NCBI GenBank assembly: GCA_024195265.1
Contig: JAJLRJ010000014.1
Coordinates: 25,957,181 to 26,021,180, forward strand
Source of the DNA: Dendrophyllia cribrosa
Taxonomy: Eukaryota; Cnidaria; Anthozoa; Scleractinia; Dendrophylliidae
Direction of reading: 5' to 3'
DNA: 64,000 nt
Shown: positions 22,682 to 37,600 of the stretch, in pieces
Numbering within the stretch: the stretch's first letter is position 1
How the letters are laid out: every line of letters begins with the position of its first letter
The notes under the pieces: model-generated
Told to the model about the DNA's origin: nothing
What the model saw: the letters and a program-made list of their open reading frames with translations, nothing else
The model's database searches: none
Position numbers and translations under genes: made by a program

Positions 22682-25600
22682 CTAAAAATAGCAATAATTT
22701 ATATATTATGGAAGACATACACGTATTCTACCTACACGTACACGTATTACCCTAACCCATAACTTTCGATTCCCGAAACCGGTTTGGCCAGGACTTGCAT
22801 GTACTTGCAATGCCTTACACTGACTTGTGATCACTTTAATCGAGCTCAAATTTGTCCGCAAAAAGGGGAAAAAAATCAAATTAATTTATTTAAGTGTCAA
22901 AGTATTTAGCACGCGAGTGCTAAATGTGGACACTTTCCAGATCTAATTGGAATTTGGAAGTGTTTGTTTTTGAGGAGAGGGGAAAACCGGAGTACCCGGA
23001 GAAAAACCTCTCGGAGCAAGGAGAGAACCAACAACAAACTCAACCCACATATGACGCCGAGACCGGGAATCGAACCCGGGCTTCCCACTACACCACCCCT
23101 GCTCTCCACTACACCACAGATGCTACCCAAGTTTTTCACCATTTGGCCAAAACGCCGCAGTAGTCCCAAGTCAACGCAAGTAGTCACAAGTCAACGCAAG
23201 TAGTCACAAATCAACGCAAGTAGTCCCAAGTCAACGCAAGTAGTCACAAGTCAACACAAGTAGTCCCAAGTCAACGCAAGTCAAGCGCAAACAGTCACAC
23301 AATTACAAGCATCAATAAGCAACAAGCCTTTTCAATTCCAAACACATCATAAACTTCAAACAAAGAAAACTTTGCCCCAACCATCCATCAAGGAACACCA
23401 GACTCGCTATCAACAACAACTGACATCCTACTATTGAATCTCAGTCTGAGTGTCACCTCTTCCCAACCTCGTTCCAAGGACCTTCTCTGCATTCAAAATG
23501 GCGGGCGGAGAAACTCTTGGACAAGGCTGCTAAACTACTCCAAAAATACTGAAGTATTTTGTCATGTAAGACATGATGAAATGTCTCCCTTTCGTTTGAA
23601 CAACGGATTCAAGTTACCAGAAACCAAACACGACCGTATATCGCTGGAAATAACCTACGAAAACGCCATTTCATTGGCGTCACGTGACAAAATACAGTAC
23701 GATTCTTGGAGTATTTTGGTAGCCTTGTCTGGGGATTGCTTCGCCCGCTCAGACAATTTGAAAGCGGAAAGCTTCTCGTACTCCTACCTTGAGTTTTTCA
23801 AGTTGAACACGTGGTGCGTCATCCGAAGTGTAAGGATCCAGTGCAATTAACTTGAGTTCCGCTTCCGTGAGAAAGCTGTACACCTCCTGGCGAAGCTGCT
23901 CGAATTTCTCTGCTCTGTCTGTTAATTTGCTGTTTCTATTTACAAGGCTTTCCACACGATTAAACATCGCCTGCCATCGGGCTTGTGCGGACTCCACGCC
24001 AAGTTTGATATCGGATGCGGCACTCGTATTGACCTCCAGTAGTAGATATTTACTCCGCTTAACTATTCGTTCCATCTGGGGTCGGTGAGAGGTGATATCT
24101 TTGAGAAATACCTAAAATATGACAAAAAAAGAGAATCTACTATCAAGAGATTAGCTTGACAGTATCGCCTAAAGGAGCGTGATAAGATAATCGAAACTTG
24201 CAAAAAATTTAGCTTACCTTATTTGACTGTTACATTGCTAAATGCCACCAAATATACAACTTATTTGGATAAAAAGATTATATAGAGCAAAACAGAAGCA
24301 GTAGTTTGGAGATAAGGTGCAGGATTACAAGGATGGAAGTGGATTACAGTTCATCAAATTTGATTTCGTGACAGGTGGTCAAGATATAATTCTGACTCTT
24401 TCAGTCGTTATTTTGTCTCTTGTTAACATTTCTTTGCTTTCATCACTTTTAGTGACTTTTTCTTCCAATTTCAAGATCATAAAGCTTAAAACGGGGCTCG
24501 CAGCTCTTACAAGGTCTTCTCTGATTTGCTGAGAAAACAATAGAACAAACAACACAACAATGGACCCCAGCCCTGAAAACAATAGAGCTGCCAATAAAAT
24601 TAGAGGCTGTTAAGAGCTGCGTGGTATCTGCTTAAAGCGAGGCCCTGGCTATAATCATGAAAACACGATACAGTACTGTCCTAAATGTCGCCGTAATTTC
24701 GTCTGAAGCGAAAGTTCGCAATTTTTTCACCGAAATTCGCGTGATTCGCCGAAGTTCGGCGAATCACGTTGGACAGCAAATCAAAGAAGACCTTGTAAGA
24801 GCTCATACTGCCCCTTTAATTTCGAGCACTGCTTTTTGCTGCTTACCTCAAAACACTTCAGTCTGCTTCTGGATATCTCTAGTCCTGATATCATCCCTTC
24901 CTCAGACTTTTTCACCGACTTTTCTGTTTCATCAACCCATTTGACGAACTTCTCGTATTCATTCCAAAACTCTTTACACAAGAATAGCCTCTCTTCCGCT
25001 TGCCTCCTCTGGGTCGAAACGGTACGACGGACATTTGACCAGCGGTTTTCAAAACTCTCTCTAGTCCTCTGTAGACTATGACAATCGGCTTCAGATGGGC
25101 AAGCCATGCGATCCCGGCGAAGTTTCTATCAAAGATTAAAATATTTATTGTTGATATTGGAAATACATGTGACGAAACTAGGGCTTGGTTTGGAATATTT
25201 TTGAATATATACTTATGTGTAGTGATAGTTTATTGACACCTTCTTGCAGTCTGTCGGCTGAATTAGAAGCGTTGATCACTGATACATATGTTATATAAAT
25301 TCTATTTGTACATAAACATAGCATTGTAACAGGGCCACGAATGTAAGTACGTTAAATTGTGAAAATTGGTCTTGATATTTAACAGTAAGAAAGTCGGAGA
25401 AACACCTAGTTTTGGTCACGAAAGGGGAACCTTGTTCTTACCAGATCGCATATTGCAACACGGTAAAAACTCGAAAAATAAAGCTTGAGTACCTCACAAA
25501 GTCGAAGAACCGTTTGTACGTCAGTGGCGCGCCTTTCAACATCCATCTCAGTATCCTAAAGATTCAAACGAAAAACTGTTGAACAAAGGTGTAACCCTTT

Positions 25601-28600
25601 CACCCCCAAGAGTACCAAAAGTCAAAATTCAAGAAAAATGCCAAATTTGATTTTGTAAAATATCGAGAAACAAATGGTACCATGCAAAAGTACTGCCGAA
25701 AATGTTTCATTTGAATGGTCACACCATAGCATATTGTCGACAGACTTAAGTTAGAACAACATAACATGTCTCCATAACCACATGATTGATTTGCTTCGTG
25801 ATTGAATAGAGCGATTTTCACTTGAATATCGTAAAACCAAAACCAAAGTAATCACTCTGACCAATCACAACAAGTTACAGCGGGGCAACCGTTTGGAACA
25901 GCTTACCCTGTAACATGAGAGAGTCTTATTCATTAAGTGAATTTAAACGCCTTCTCTACTATAATTTTTAAACACGGCATTCATGGAAATCAGGTTTTTG
26001 CGTGGCTTATTGTTGTAAGTTAATATTTAATGTTAAGATTAGGATTTTAAGGTTTTAGTACGTTAGTTATTGTATAGGAATTTTTATACCTGATGATTTT
26101 TTTCCGTGTATAAATAATGATTAAAGATTAAAGAACAGTCGCAGACAATCCAATGAACCAATCAGCACTCGAACCAAATGCATGTAGCCTGCGCCAGGCG
26201 CAGAAAGTCCAATTGGTTTCGGATTTACTTCTGATTGGTTGACAACTCACAAAACGTATTTATGCAAAAACAAACCGCTCTAATCAAGTTATCTTTAAAC
26301 AGTACCTTCATTTCTTTGACCTTTCTGTGAATCTCTGCCACAACACACAGACGTGCGAAAGTGAAATCCCCTAAACGGCTTTCCACCTCAGCCATCCACG
26401 TGTTCAGTTGCTTCAGTTGAATCTCGAGCAGCTTCAACCCGTACCGGGTCTCCTCCGCCTTCTTGTACGTAATGCCCAACTGCTGACACAAGGCGCGCCA
26501 GCGATCATTCAAACGCTTCTGCTTCTCGGCAACTGCGCCTGCGTAAGGCGTGCCGCCGGCTTTGCTAATGACGTAATAGGCACATTCGTTCATGGTGGAT
26601 CTGGTGGCCTCGTGACCCTCAATGTCGGCGACGTAAACCTGTGTAGAGAGACGCATAATTAGTGTCGTGTTTTTCTGTATCCTCTCATTGCCAACGGCAG
26701 CAATAACGACACAAAAAATAGGTTTAATGAGCGAAAACAATGCCTCTGCACGTGCGTTTTACATTAAACCAACAACATCAAATGATCAAGTTATAGGTTT
26801 TATGGGGAACGTAAACACACGACGGTTAATTATCCTTTCTCTATTTGAGTGTGACCATTCAAATTAAAGCTACTGAGCAGTACTTTCCTGTGGCACTGTT
26901 TATTATGTTGTACAAAGTGGTTCTAGCTTTTGAGTCTGTGGACTAAATTCTACCGTGCGATCATTTCAATGAAAACTGCTGAGCAGCACAGGGTTTTGTG
27001 TTTTAGCAGTTAACGAAAGTATTTTTCATCATCTTAAATTTTGGCGGTGAAAGGGTAAAATTCTTGGGACCAATGTTAGTTGTCCCTTGGGAACTGGAGT
27101 CCGCTTATTGGGGGTTAGGAACACTGCCAGCAAGGCGAATAATTCACGCTACAAACAAACCTGAAAAACAGTATCCCCTTCATCATCCGGGATACTGAAA
27201 AACGATTCCTCGAGGTCACGTGATACCGACGACTCGATGTTTGCAAGCCAATTAGAGAGTGTCTCGTGCAATTTACTGAATTGTTCAAACTGGCGCAGGA
27301 TGTCAGAGGAGACCTGCATGGAATTGGACAGCAGATGACAAACGTTTCCCCACAGTGACGTCATGGATGACACTTGTTTTTTTATTCGCTCGGAGTCATA
27401 CTGATCCGTCGATTTTGACAGCTCTTCAGCACGTCTGGCAATTTTCTCCAGCTGTGGCTTTCGGTCTTCGATTTCACCAGCAATCGCCTGTTAAAACAAG
27501 AAACAAGAAAAGAGTTGTAAATGAAACATTTCTTGCTACGGGATCCAGTAAACGATGTAACATTACTATTTACAGAGATATTTTGATCCGTTCGTCTGAC
27601 TGAGGAGAATGTATCGCGTTTTGTTCTCGTTTCATGGAATCAACACTATTTTCTGAATTTGGGGCTGGTACGCCGCCAGAAGGACGATTCAGATATCAGG
27701 CGCTCAAAAATGGGATTTGACCCAAACTTGCTACGCACGGCTCGAAAAAAAAATGTAGTATTACCTTCATGGCGTCCAGTTCGCGCTCCAGCTCACGGAC
27801 TGTGGTGGCCTTAGACCGAACCCTAAGTATTTTCTCCTTCTCTCTCAGCCAGACCATGAGGTTCTCTGTGAGTGACGTATACTCCTGCCAATCTTTCAGT
27901 GAAAGCTCCAGTTGCTGTTGGTTCGTTGTGACACGGCTTGTGATCAACATCCATCTTCTCGTTACTTTGTCAAGTTCTTTGGTGGCCTGGTTACTAAGAT
28001 TTCCCTTGCATTCAACGATTATCCGCTGACCTGTGGAACAGAGGGCGTTGTAGGCTTGTCTCCGTGCGTTGATTTCTTTTTGGCACATCTGAAGAAATGG
28101 AAATCAATTCATCATTTATTTTTTGAAAATCGCGTTCACTTAATGATGGTGTCAGTGTACAAAATAGAATTTCTTTTAATATGACTATAATTATGGAATA
28201 CTATTACAGACTTATTGGCTTATAACAGAGTGGGCCAGAGAGTTTACAGCAAAGTTTTTCAAGGAAATGCCAGACAATTCTAAGAACGGACCGACAGTGC
28301 TTCCAACGGAAGACTAAGGAACAGTTTACATAATACCGGTATGTGTTTCAAACCGGTATGAACCGCGTTTTCTTGAAGGGACTGTAAAGGGGCACTACAT
28401 AACGATCCACATATTGATTGCCACGTATTGACAAAAAACGACGTCATATTGGATCGGATAACGACTATTAGGCATGCGTTACCCGTTCCAGTCTTCCAAG
28501 AGAGTGATTTCATACCGAAACGAGTGGTCGTACCGCATTTACATTGTACCAGTATAAGTTTTCGTACTGGTAGGAGAATCTCGATCCGGTACACTGAGCT

Positions 28601-31600
28601 GCCGGGATGAACTCGTACCGGCATGACTCGTACCGGAATGAGATTTTGTGCTGGTATCATGTAAACGAATACACAGCCACAAGAGGCTACCGGGATGAAC
28701 TCGTACCGGTATGAAAGACATACCGGTATCTTGCAATTCAACAGCTGCTAACACGGCAATACGTCAGAAGAACCCCAACACATCCACAAATTACTCTCAA
28801 ACCTTAACATGTTCAAAGTGAACTTTCATCTGTTGAATACTAGCACAAGAGGGAACCGTGAATCCACTGTGAGTCTCAATTTCGTCCATCCACTTCATCA
28901 GCTCATCAATCGATCCTTGGAAATCCTTCAGCCGATCAACTTGACGTCCAACCTGCTCTTTGTAGTCGTCTGCACGTCTAAGCACGGAACTCCAGAGCTG
29001 ACGCACGCGTGACACATCGTCATCCAACCGTGATTTGTACCTGTTAAGATAATGAAATTCACTTCATGTTTATTCCTCAAAGTATATGTACAGTACATGG
29101 CGCAGTAAAGCCAAATTTGACTGTCATTTCTTCTATTGTCACCGCGCGAATTTATTGTCAGAGCAAAACTATGAACGTGACCGAAGAAGAACCACCATAT
29201 AAGAAAGTTAAGTGACGCTGTTGTTCACGGTACCTGTTTCCTGTGCTGTGGTCCTGATCAAGGTCTTCAGATTGCCGCAAAAGGGAATCGAAATCGTGAC
29301 GGTATCTTTCGAAGTTCGTTTGGAAATCCTAATAAAAAAGACAATTGTTAACAAGACTAGAGAGTTAAGGTTTTCATTGATACAAATATGTTTTTGGGCG
29401 CTCCAAATTGATGCTAAAAATAGATGACATTACACCTTTAAATGGGGACACACAAGCACCTCATAAAACACCGCGTTAGTGTTAACACGCACACGCACAC
29501 AAACCTCTACGCGTTCAAGATCTACAGCCATGTCTGTTTGGTCAAGACTCGTATTCTCCGTTCCTCGAAGAACAGTTTCCAGAACGGAGCAAATTTTTAC
29601 ATGCTCCTGGTCAAATTCCTTCTGTCTTCTGATCGCCCGTTTGTTGTCTTCAAACATCCCCGTGAGTTTCGTCTTAAAGCGCGTCCAACGATCTTCGAGT
29701 TGAGTAACCTGATCTTTCATTTCTTGGAATTCTTTCTGAGGTATTCCGCCAAGTTTTTCATCTACACTGCCATGTAAGGTCTCTAGTCTGTGATGAGAGT
29801 CTTCCAGATCTTGTAAAAGTTCCTAAACAGAGGAAATATGGTTAACGAGGAAGAACAGTCGTTTGTCTTTCATTGTCTGTGATTATCCGTGTAAGGGTAG
29901 TCTTTACAAAGACTGTTGTCGATGACTGATGTTTGAACCCAGGAGCACCAGTACCATTCAAATGAAAGCTTCTGTGGTGCTGTTTATTATGCTGTACAAG
30001 GATGTTCTAACTTTTGAGTCTGTGGATTTATTTATTTATTTATTTGCTGCTCTTATGACAAAAACTGAGTATAGTATGCAACAACTGTTTAGCATATATT
30101 TAAATCTTTGTATATACACTTCCTACCTGAGCCTAATTACAATAGAAACGACATGGTGAGTGTAAACAATATCTTCAATGTCACTTTGAAAAATACAGCG
30201 TTGTTTGAATTCACAAAAGTTCAATTCCTTCCCCTTTTTCTTTTGATAATAAATGTAATATTTAGCTAACAATAAGGAATAGTTCAATTTCCTGAGTCTT
30301 GAGTCACAAGTTTGTCCGCTTTTCGGCTTTCCAAACAAAATTTTAAAAAGAGTTGGAGAGAAAGAGGTGGCATTTTCTTCATTAAGCCAGCCAACAACAT
30401 GAAAATAAAATTATTTGGAGATAAGACATTTAACAAAAGTGTGGTACACCGAGTCGACGGTTTTACTGCAAAAGTAACAAGCTTGATCGTGGGCATATCC
30501 GTAAAAATAAAGTTTTCGCTTGGTAACAATAATCCTATGCAAAAGTTTGTAATAAAATTATCTTAAATTGGTCTCCTTGCACAATGTCTGTCTGCCTGTG
30601 GATGAAATGCTATCATGTGACCATTCAAATAAAAGCTACTGAGCAGTACTTTCCTGTGGTGCTGTTTATTATGCTGTATAAAGTGGTTCTTAGTTTTGAG
30701 TCTGTGGATTTTGATCTTGGCGTGTTGAATTTGATCTTGGCGTCTCTTCGTAATACAAAGGTTAAGGTAGCCGAAAATAAATCCTAGTAAGGAGAAATGC
30801 ATATCGCAAAACAAAACATACTTGCAGTAGTTCTTGTCTTTCCGCGTTCTCCAAATCACCTAATCCATTGGTTCTTGCTTCTACGTCATCTAGCCACGTG
30901 ACCAAGCGGTCTATCGTCTCCTGAAGTTGTGTAAAGCTCAGTGTAGCGGAGGTGATCCTGGAATGACCAAAAATGCAAATGATATATAAGCATGAGCTAG
31001 ACTGGAAGTGTAGACTACAAACCCTTAATGAATGCCACACAATCTTCAATTTGACTCTGTTTACGCAATAACCTTGTCGGATATGCCATAAACAAACAAA
31101 AAAAATACCAAACAAACAAAACACAGATTCTTTTGATTATGTAAGATTCCAATCAGAATACAAATCCACTTATGATTCTCAGAAAACTCAAAGATAGTAG
31201 ACTTTGAATATCACGTCTACACATTTTAGTCTGGAATTTCTACATTGATCATCGCATTGTGCAGTTCTGTCCGATAGCACAGAGTCTGTAAAAGAAATCA
31301 TGTATTGTGACCATTCATATGAAAGCTATTGAGCAGTACTTTCATGTTTTGTTGTATATTTATCTTTATACGGTGATTTGGAAATTTTCAGCCTGGAAAA
31401 AAAATCAAATCTCAATTTTTCCCACGAATAGTACATAGAATAATTTCCTGTTAGTATATACTGAAACAGTGGATAGCATTGTTGGCGCGCTCTGATTGGC
31501 TACTGAAACTCGGAATTGCAAGTGCTATTCACCTCCCAGCAATTTGCGCGCGAAAATTGTAATCGTTGACAGGAATACGGAATTTAGTTTTATCGACTGA

Positions 31601-34600
31601 GTCGATAAGGTAAATTGACCACCGTAAAAAGATTCAAATAGCTGACGTTTCGAGCGCTAGCCCTTCGTCGGAGCGAATGGAGCTAGCCCTTCGTCGGAGC
31701 GATTCGCTCCGACGAAGGGCTAGCGCTCGAAACGTCAGCTATTTGAATCTTTTTACGGTGGTCAATTTACCTTATCGACTCAGTCGATAAAACTAAATTC
31801 CGTGTTTCATCCCCCCACCGACGCAGCACCACAGTTTCTCTAGAAACTAACCCCATTCATCTGTTGACAGGAATAAATGAGTTAAAAAGCATCATTTTCG
31901 TTATATTATCTCACTGTTTCAGTATATACTAAAACAACTATTCACCTCAGTGTAGGAGGGTAGCGGCTCGGTAAATATCTACCACTACCCACCTCCACTT
32001 CGATGAATAGTTGTTAAATATTTCCCAAGAACAATACATTTTTTGTCGTTTATTCTCTTGTATTGTATTTTTATATATATAGTGAGGGCCATAAGTTCAT
32101 TAGCTGTGCTATTGTAATAGCACTTAAAACTGCAGCCTTTGAGAAATACAGTATTTATTATTAACTATAGACCATAAGAAATTACCGTTCATGTTTAGTT
32201 CGTAGTAGTTCCTGAAATGAGGAAAACCTTTGGTTGACATCGTTCCTGAGGGGGGTGATGCGAGTCGCTCCAGAGGGAACATTCCCCTTAAGTGAGTCTG
32301 CCGTTGCGTTGATAGAAGCCAGCCAATCACGGTGAAGATCAATGTCTTGTTGTATTTGCTGTAATGAAAAAAAAAACACATTTATATGCACCAAGTACAG
32401 CGAAAAAGAGGCATCAGCGTACAGAATTATAGAGAATAGAAAACGCAAACGAGTGCCTTATTATTAAAAAAAAAACGTGAAAAGTGCACGACGTAAAGTG
32501 CGTGAATGTAGATTAAATAAAATACATGGTTTGGCATTTTTTGTTTGTTAAATAATTAACTCGATCTGTACTAATCAGTACATTTCTTTGACGATTTTAT
32601 GAAAAAAACTTCCAAGTGATGTTTACTAGGTTAAATATAAGGTTTCTTTTACCTTCATTCCCACCACACATTTCTCGCCATTAAATATTAGATGAGACTT
32701 CAATAATCTGTTTGCAGCGGTAGAGCCAAGATTCCATAGCTCAAAAAATGTCGGACACCTTATTGAGAATTATATAACGTAAAAGTTGGATTAGCTGGTT
32801 AGCTTTCGGTTAGCAGGTGATATAGTTAAATTTAAGGTGGCTCCATTTAGTTATTGGCCAGTCTTCCAAATAAAATATACACGATCTTATTGCTGTCTTT
32901 CGAGAGTTTCGTTTCGCGATACTAGGCATAATAAACACATACACGTAGCTTAGGCTTTCTCGTTTACGGAGAAGTCTAATTGGCAGTCTTGTCTCGTTAC
33001 CATGGCAACCAATGATTGAGTTGTTGGGCTTGGTGTTCAAGGACTAGCGAACCTCTCAACGGATTTTCTTTGTTTTTACACGGTAAATATTCACGATTTT
33101 TGGTGAAACAGAAGCAACATTCAGTAAGTCTGATCTAACAAAGCCATAAAAAAATCGGTACATAATTTTCGTCAATTTACTCACTTCTCGTTTTTTACGT
33201 TTATTTGGTTTGTGTATGTACAAAAATTCTTGTCTTTTTTTGTGATCGAGAACCAAGAAAATCCTACCAATTTGTCAATTTTTATAAAAAATTACCGTGC
33301 GGAATGCGCGCAATAAACGTTTTAGTTACCGTAAAAATCTCTATTTTCGTGACGTCATCAAAATAAACAAACACGCGCTGGCGTCATTTTCGTGCCCATA
33401 CCTCGCGCGCCAAAAAACTATATGGAGCCACCTTAAACCGAGGCGGCTCTGGTAGTATAGGCTGTCTAACAGCCGAGACACTAGATGAAGTGACAGGTTC
33501 GATTCAGGGTCGGGACTTTAGGATTTTCCTTTTAACACTTAAAAAGATAGATTTTTTAATCATAAAAAAGTTAGTGTCGACTTTACGTTATAAAATTCTC
33601 AATAAGGTGTCTGATCTCCTGTCGAGCTATGAAATCTAGACTCTGCTGTTTGCAGCAAAAGGAGGTTTTGATTTTTTCTCTAAGCATGGTTCATTGTACT
33701 CCGATCTTACCTGACAAGTTGCCAGTTGCTGAAGCTGCAGCGTAAGAGGAACATCCACCGTTACTGTTTCATTCAACACATCCGTCTGGTTCTCGATCCA
33801 CGACGACAGGTCTGCGCATGAGCTCTCAAACCTCAGCCACGTCATCAATATGTCTTCCAGTTCCTTCTCCTTCTTCGTTAGACGAGTGGAGACTGAGCCG
33901 AACCTCTCCGAAAGCGAAGTTATTTCATTGGTCAGACGCTGGGACGCCGAAGGTTCGCTGTTTTGAGCCCAGTCCGTCGCTAGTTCAGTTACTTCACCAA
34001 TTCTACCGCTTATCTCGTTCATGTCGTGTCGCAGTGCCTTTGATTAATAAAAGACCCGTATTAAGTACTAAATGACTCACTTTTGCGCAGTTAAATAAGA
34101 TAAGATTACATTATAAACTCAGATAAAGACATAAAATGAATTTCCCATGGGCATAAGTATCGTTGCTGTGCAGTTTGCATTCAACGATAGAAGAACGCTC
34201 CCTCCCCCTTGAAACTTTTTGGTCAACCACGATTTAGCCCCCTCCCCCACCCTCCGCGCATTTTTCAGGGGCACCACTTGGCTGAAAACTGGCCAAACGC
34301 ACTCTTTTAATCCGGGATTACTACCAGAACCTATCTATACCACTCCTTGGTTTGCACAATTCACTTGAGGCCAATCAACCGTAAAAGAACTTTTCTCTGG
34401 GTAATTTGCTGTATATTCTGTACTGCTAACAGCATTGTATCAGTCTTCGTAATTTTAAAACACTTAATTGACTTTAATCTGCATTTATTACCCCTTCTCC
34501 TTAATTTATTTATTTATTTCTATTATTAGTTAATTTATTTGTTGTTGTAACTACAATCATGGACAAAAGTGTTGAGACATTTTAGCAGAAAGAGCACTTT

Positions 34601-37600
34601 CAACCCGAGAATAATATTTCGTATTTGAATGAAAACACCTTTTCTTTCAATAGTCACCCCCTCCCCCCCTAAACAATGTTGCAAAAAGCTTCGTTGACGT
34701 TTGTTTGTTTTCAACATTGAAAAAGGGGGGAGGGGGGACTACGTTTCATGTGTGGAGAGGGGAGTATTTGCGCCTTGGGTAAAAAGGTTTGTTTATTGTG
34801 AGTGTCTCAACGACTTTTGTCCATGATTGTAATCATAAATTATCCATTCCTTATTTTCTTATCTATTGTTATTCACTTATTTTATAGTGAGCTTCTGTAA
34901 CTGTTTAGTGCGCAGCAACCCGTCACGATTAACTCTAGTTATTTGCGGGTTGCTACTATATTTTGTTGTTGTTGTTACATAGTTTTTATTTTCACCCTTT
35001 AAACTCCAGAGGTTCAGGTGATTTTATATTCACTCCGCGTATTCAGGAGTTTAAAACGACGTAATACAGAAATAGAATGGAAATAAAATGAAATAGAATG
35101 GAAATAAAGTAGAAATTTTATCCTAATGATCTCACCTTTAGTTGCTCAACTTGCATCTTCAGTTCTTTTACGTTTCCAGAGGCACTTATTCTCAGCCTTT
35201 CCTCCGTGTCATCCAATACATTGTTGATGTATTCAAGGGAAGCATTGTATTGTTTACATGCTTGCACAGAGCTCTCCAGCCAGATTTCGTATTCCCCAAC
35301 TTTAGAAGTAAGTTCGGCCCATCGCTGTTCTACTGTCTCTATTGTCTCCTGTACCTCCTGTTGGTCAAAAGCCGCAACGCCACGCAGACGCCGGGCTACC
35401 ACAAGAACCGTTTCCACAGCTTCTTGTTGTGTTACTAAGAAGCCTTTCATTGCCTGGGTAATAAATAAAGGTCCAGTGAATCGCGTGACAGTGTGAAACC
35501 TATAACGTGACATCGTGACATCCATGACATGACAACGTATCTATCATATACATAAATAACTTGCAAAATCTTTGCCAGGACAGTTTGCAAGTGCGATAAA
35601 AAGTGCAATAAAAAAATAGCAGATTGTCGTATTACACCTTAGTATTGCGGTTTGAAGACACAGAAGCTATCATGAAAGGAATTTTAGTCGAATAAAAAAT
35701 CCATTATTCGATGGATTAACGGATACTACGTGCGGACATTTTACTCATTGCTCGCATGTTTTCTCGCCCCCCGTGGGACTCAAAAAAACTACGCAACTCG
35801 TAAAATATTCGCGCGTATTATCTGTTAAACCATCGAATAATGTGCATGTATTGTATTGATTGCCCACCTTGACATCTTCCAGAGCAATCTCAAACTCTCT
35901 CTGAGTAACAATCCTTTGGAATCTGTTCAGAGTCTCTTCTCTTTGTTCAAACCATTCATTAATATTTTTCAATTCAGTGTAGATCTTTTGGAAGTCCACC
36001 CAGCGATTCAGCGCATACTGAAGCTGCTCGTCTTTCTCCGACAGAAGTGAGGCCAGCTGCGTTTTCAGCGCGTTAAGACGTCGTACGCCGTCCACTACGC
36101 TCCTGACGGAAGCGCTTTTTCGCTCGTTGAGCGTCTGGTTGACCCTCTTGGTGAGATTTTCTAGGATTTGCTGCCTGTTGCCGAGTTCCCTTTTGATTTT
36201 CTAGTTTTAGGAATAAACCACATTTAGTATCTTTTTTCTTTAGGCCCATGAGCAGTAAAAAGAAAATGGCCATTGGCACAATACACTACGCGGAATATAA
36301 ATCACGATCATTCTTCTAACATTCAAAGTGTTTTTATTTTTCGCTTTAGACATGAAAATAACTATAATGTGGTTTAGCGGAATACAGTGGAACCCAGGCC
36401 ACAAAGAGCAGGAACTGAGTTTAGTGCCTACTTCAATCGCACTGTAAATCTATGGAACACTGTATGTAAAATAACTCTTCCAAGTAGTTTCCTTAGTTCC
36501 GGCTGTTTTAAAGTTTTTCTCACTCAATTGTATTCCTCTTTAGTTATCTCTGTTTATGATGTACATATGTTGTGTACGTGGTCGCTATTTCTTACCTGCT
36601 CTTTTTACTTTAATTTGATTACTTAAGTTTGTTATTGACCTTTAGTCTCTTATTTAACTATATTTTAAGTTTCTTAGGTAGGCGCCGCGCATCGGGCTTC
36701 ACGTCCCGTTCACGCCTTTCCCTTTGTGTCAAATAAAGTTGAAAAAAAAAACCATTGGCCACCACAAATCTGGCTAAATGAAATAAAGACGAAGTTCAAA
36801 TCTAGCCAATGCTGGTCAGCAGTTTCACCATCAAGATATAAAGGGCTGCATTAAAACGGTTTTTATTTGAGTATCGTAAAACCAAAACCAAAGTAATTAC
36901 TCTGGCCAATCACAACAGAGGCAGACAATCCAATGAACCAATCACAACTCGAAGCAAATACATGTAGCCGCCGCCAAGCGCGGGAAAACACGTGCGAGCA
37001 AGTCACGATTGGTTTTGGTTTTACTTCTAAATGGTTGAAAAAGTGGCACGAGATTTTTAGCCAATCACAAAGCGTAGCAATTGAAAACCCCTCTTTAAGA
37101 CTGGATACCACAGGGTACTAACCTTATACCTCCCCAACTGCTCTTTGGCATCCTCAAACGTAGCACTACTAAGAACCAAAACTGGCTTCTCCATAGTGTC
37201 CCTGGCACTTTTAAACCACACCTCCAGCTGCTCCACATCATCAAGGCACTGAACGAGCAGAAGATCTGTTTGTGCTCCAAGGAGCTCCTCCTCACGATCC
37301 TCGAGTAACGCGCACAGTTCGGACCAGTTGTTATCCAATCTGGACTGGCTCTCCAGCAAATCATCTGCGCTCCCGTTTGCTGATTGCTCTAGCTGATGTG
37401 CAATCTGGTCCAGCCTCTCCTTGATGGCCTGGTGATTTTCCACTTCTCTTTGATAATGCTGTTATAAGGCGAACATAGCATACATTGGCATCAACCAAGT
37501 AGATACATGACCCCAATGGATATCATCAGCCTCAATGCTGAAGAGGCCACCAAGTATAAATAACGATACCTAACCTAACACCACCAACAACAACAACAAC

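Larger units (their letters stand above)
32751..33612. mobile_element. Outer TIR element carrying the nested TTAA element
   Basis: TCGGACACCTTATTGAGAAT at 32,751 and ATTCTCAATAAGGTGTCTGA at 33,593-33,612 form inverted ends, extending through ATAACGTAAA. The TTAA element lies inside, so it inserted later. Confidence 0.65.

Noticed and set aside
23158..23286. CRISPR-like array
   Set aside because: The 20-bp units are directly joined without spacers, in an animal-type intron; it is a minisatellite.
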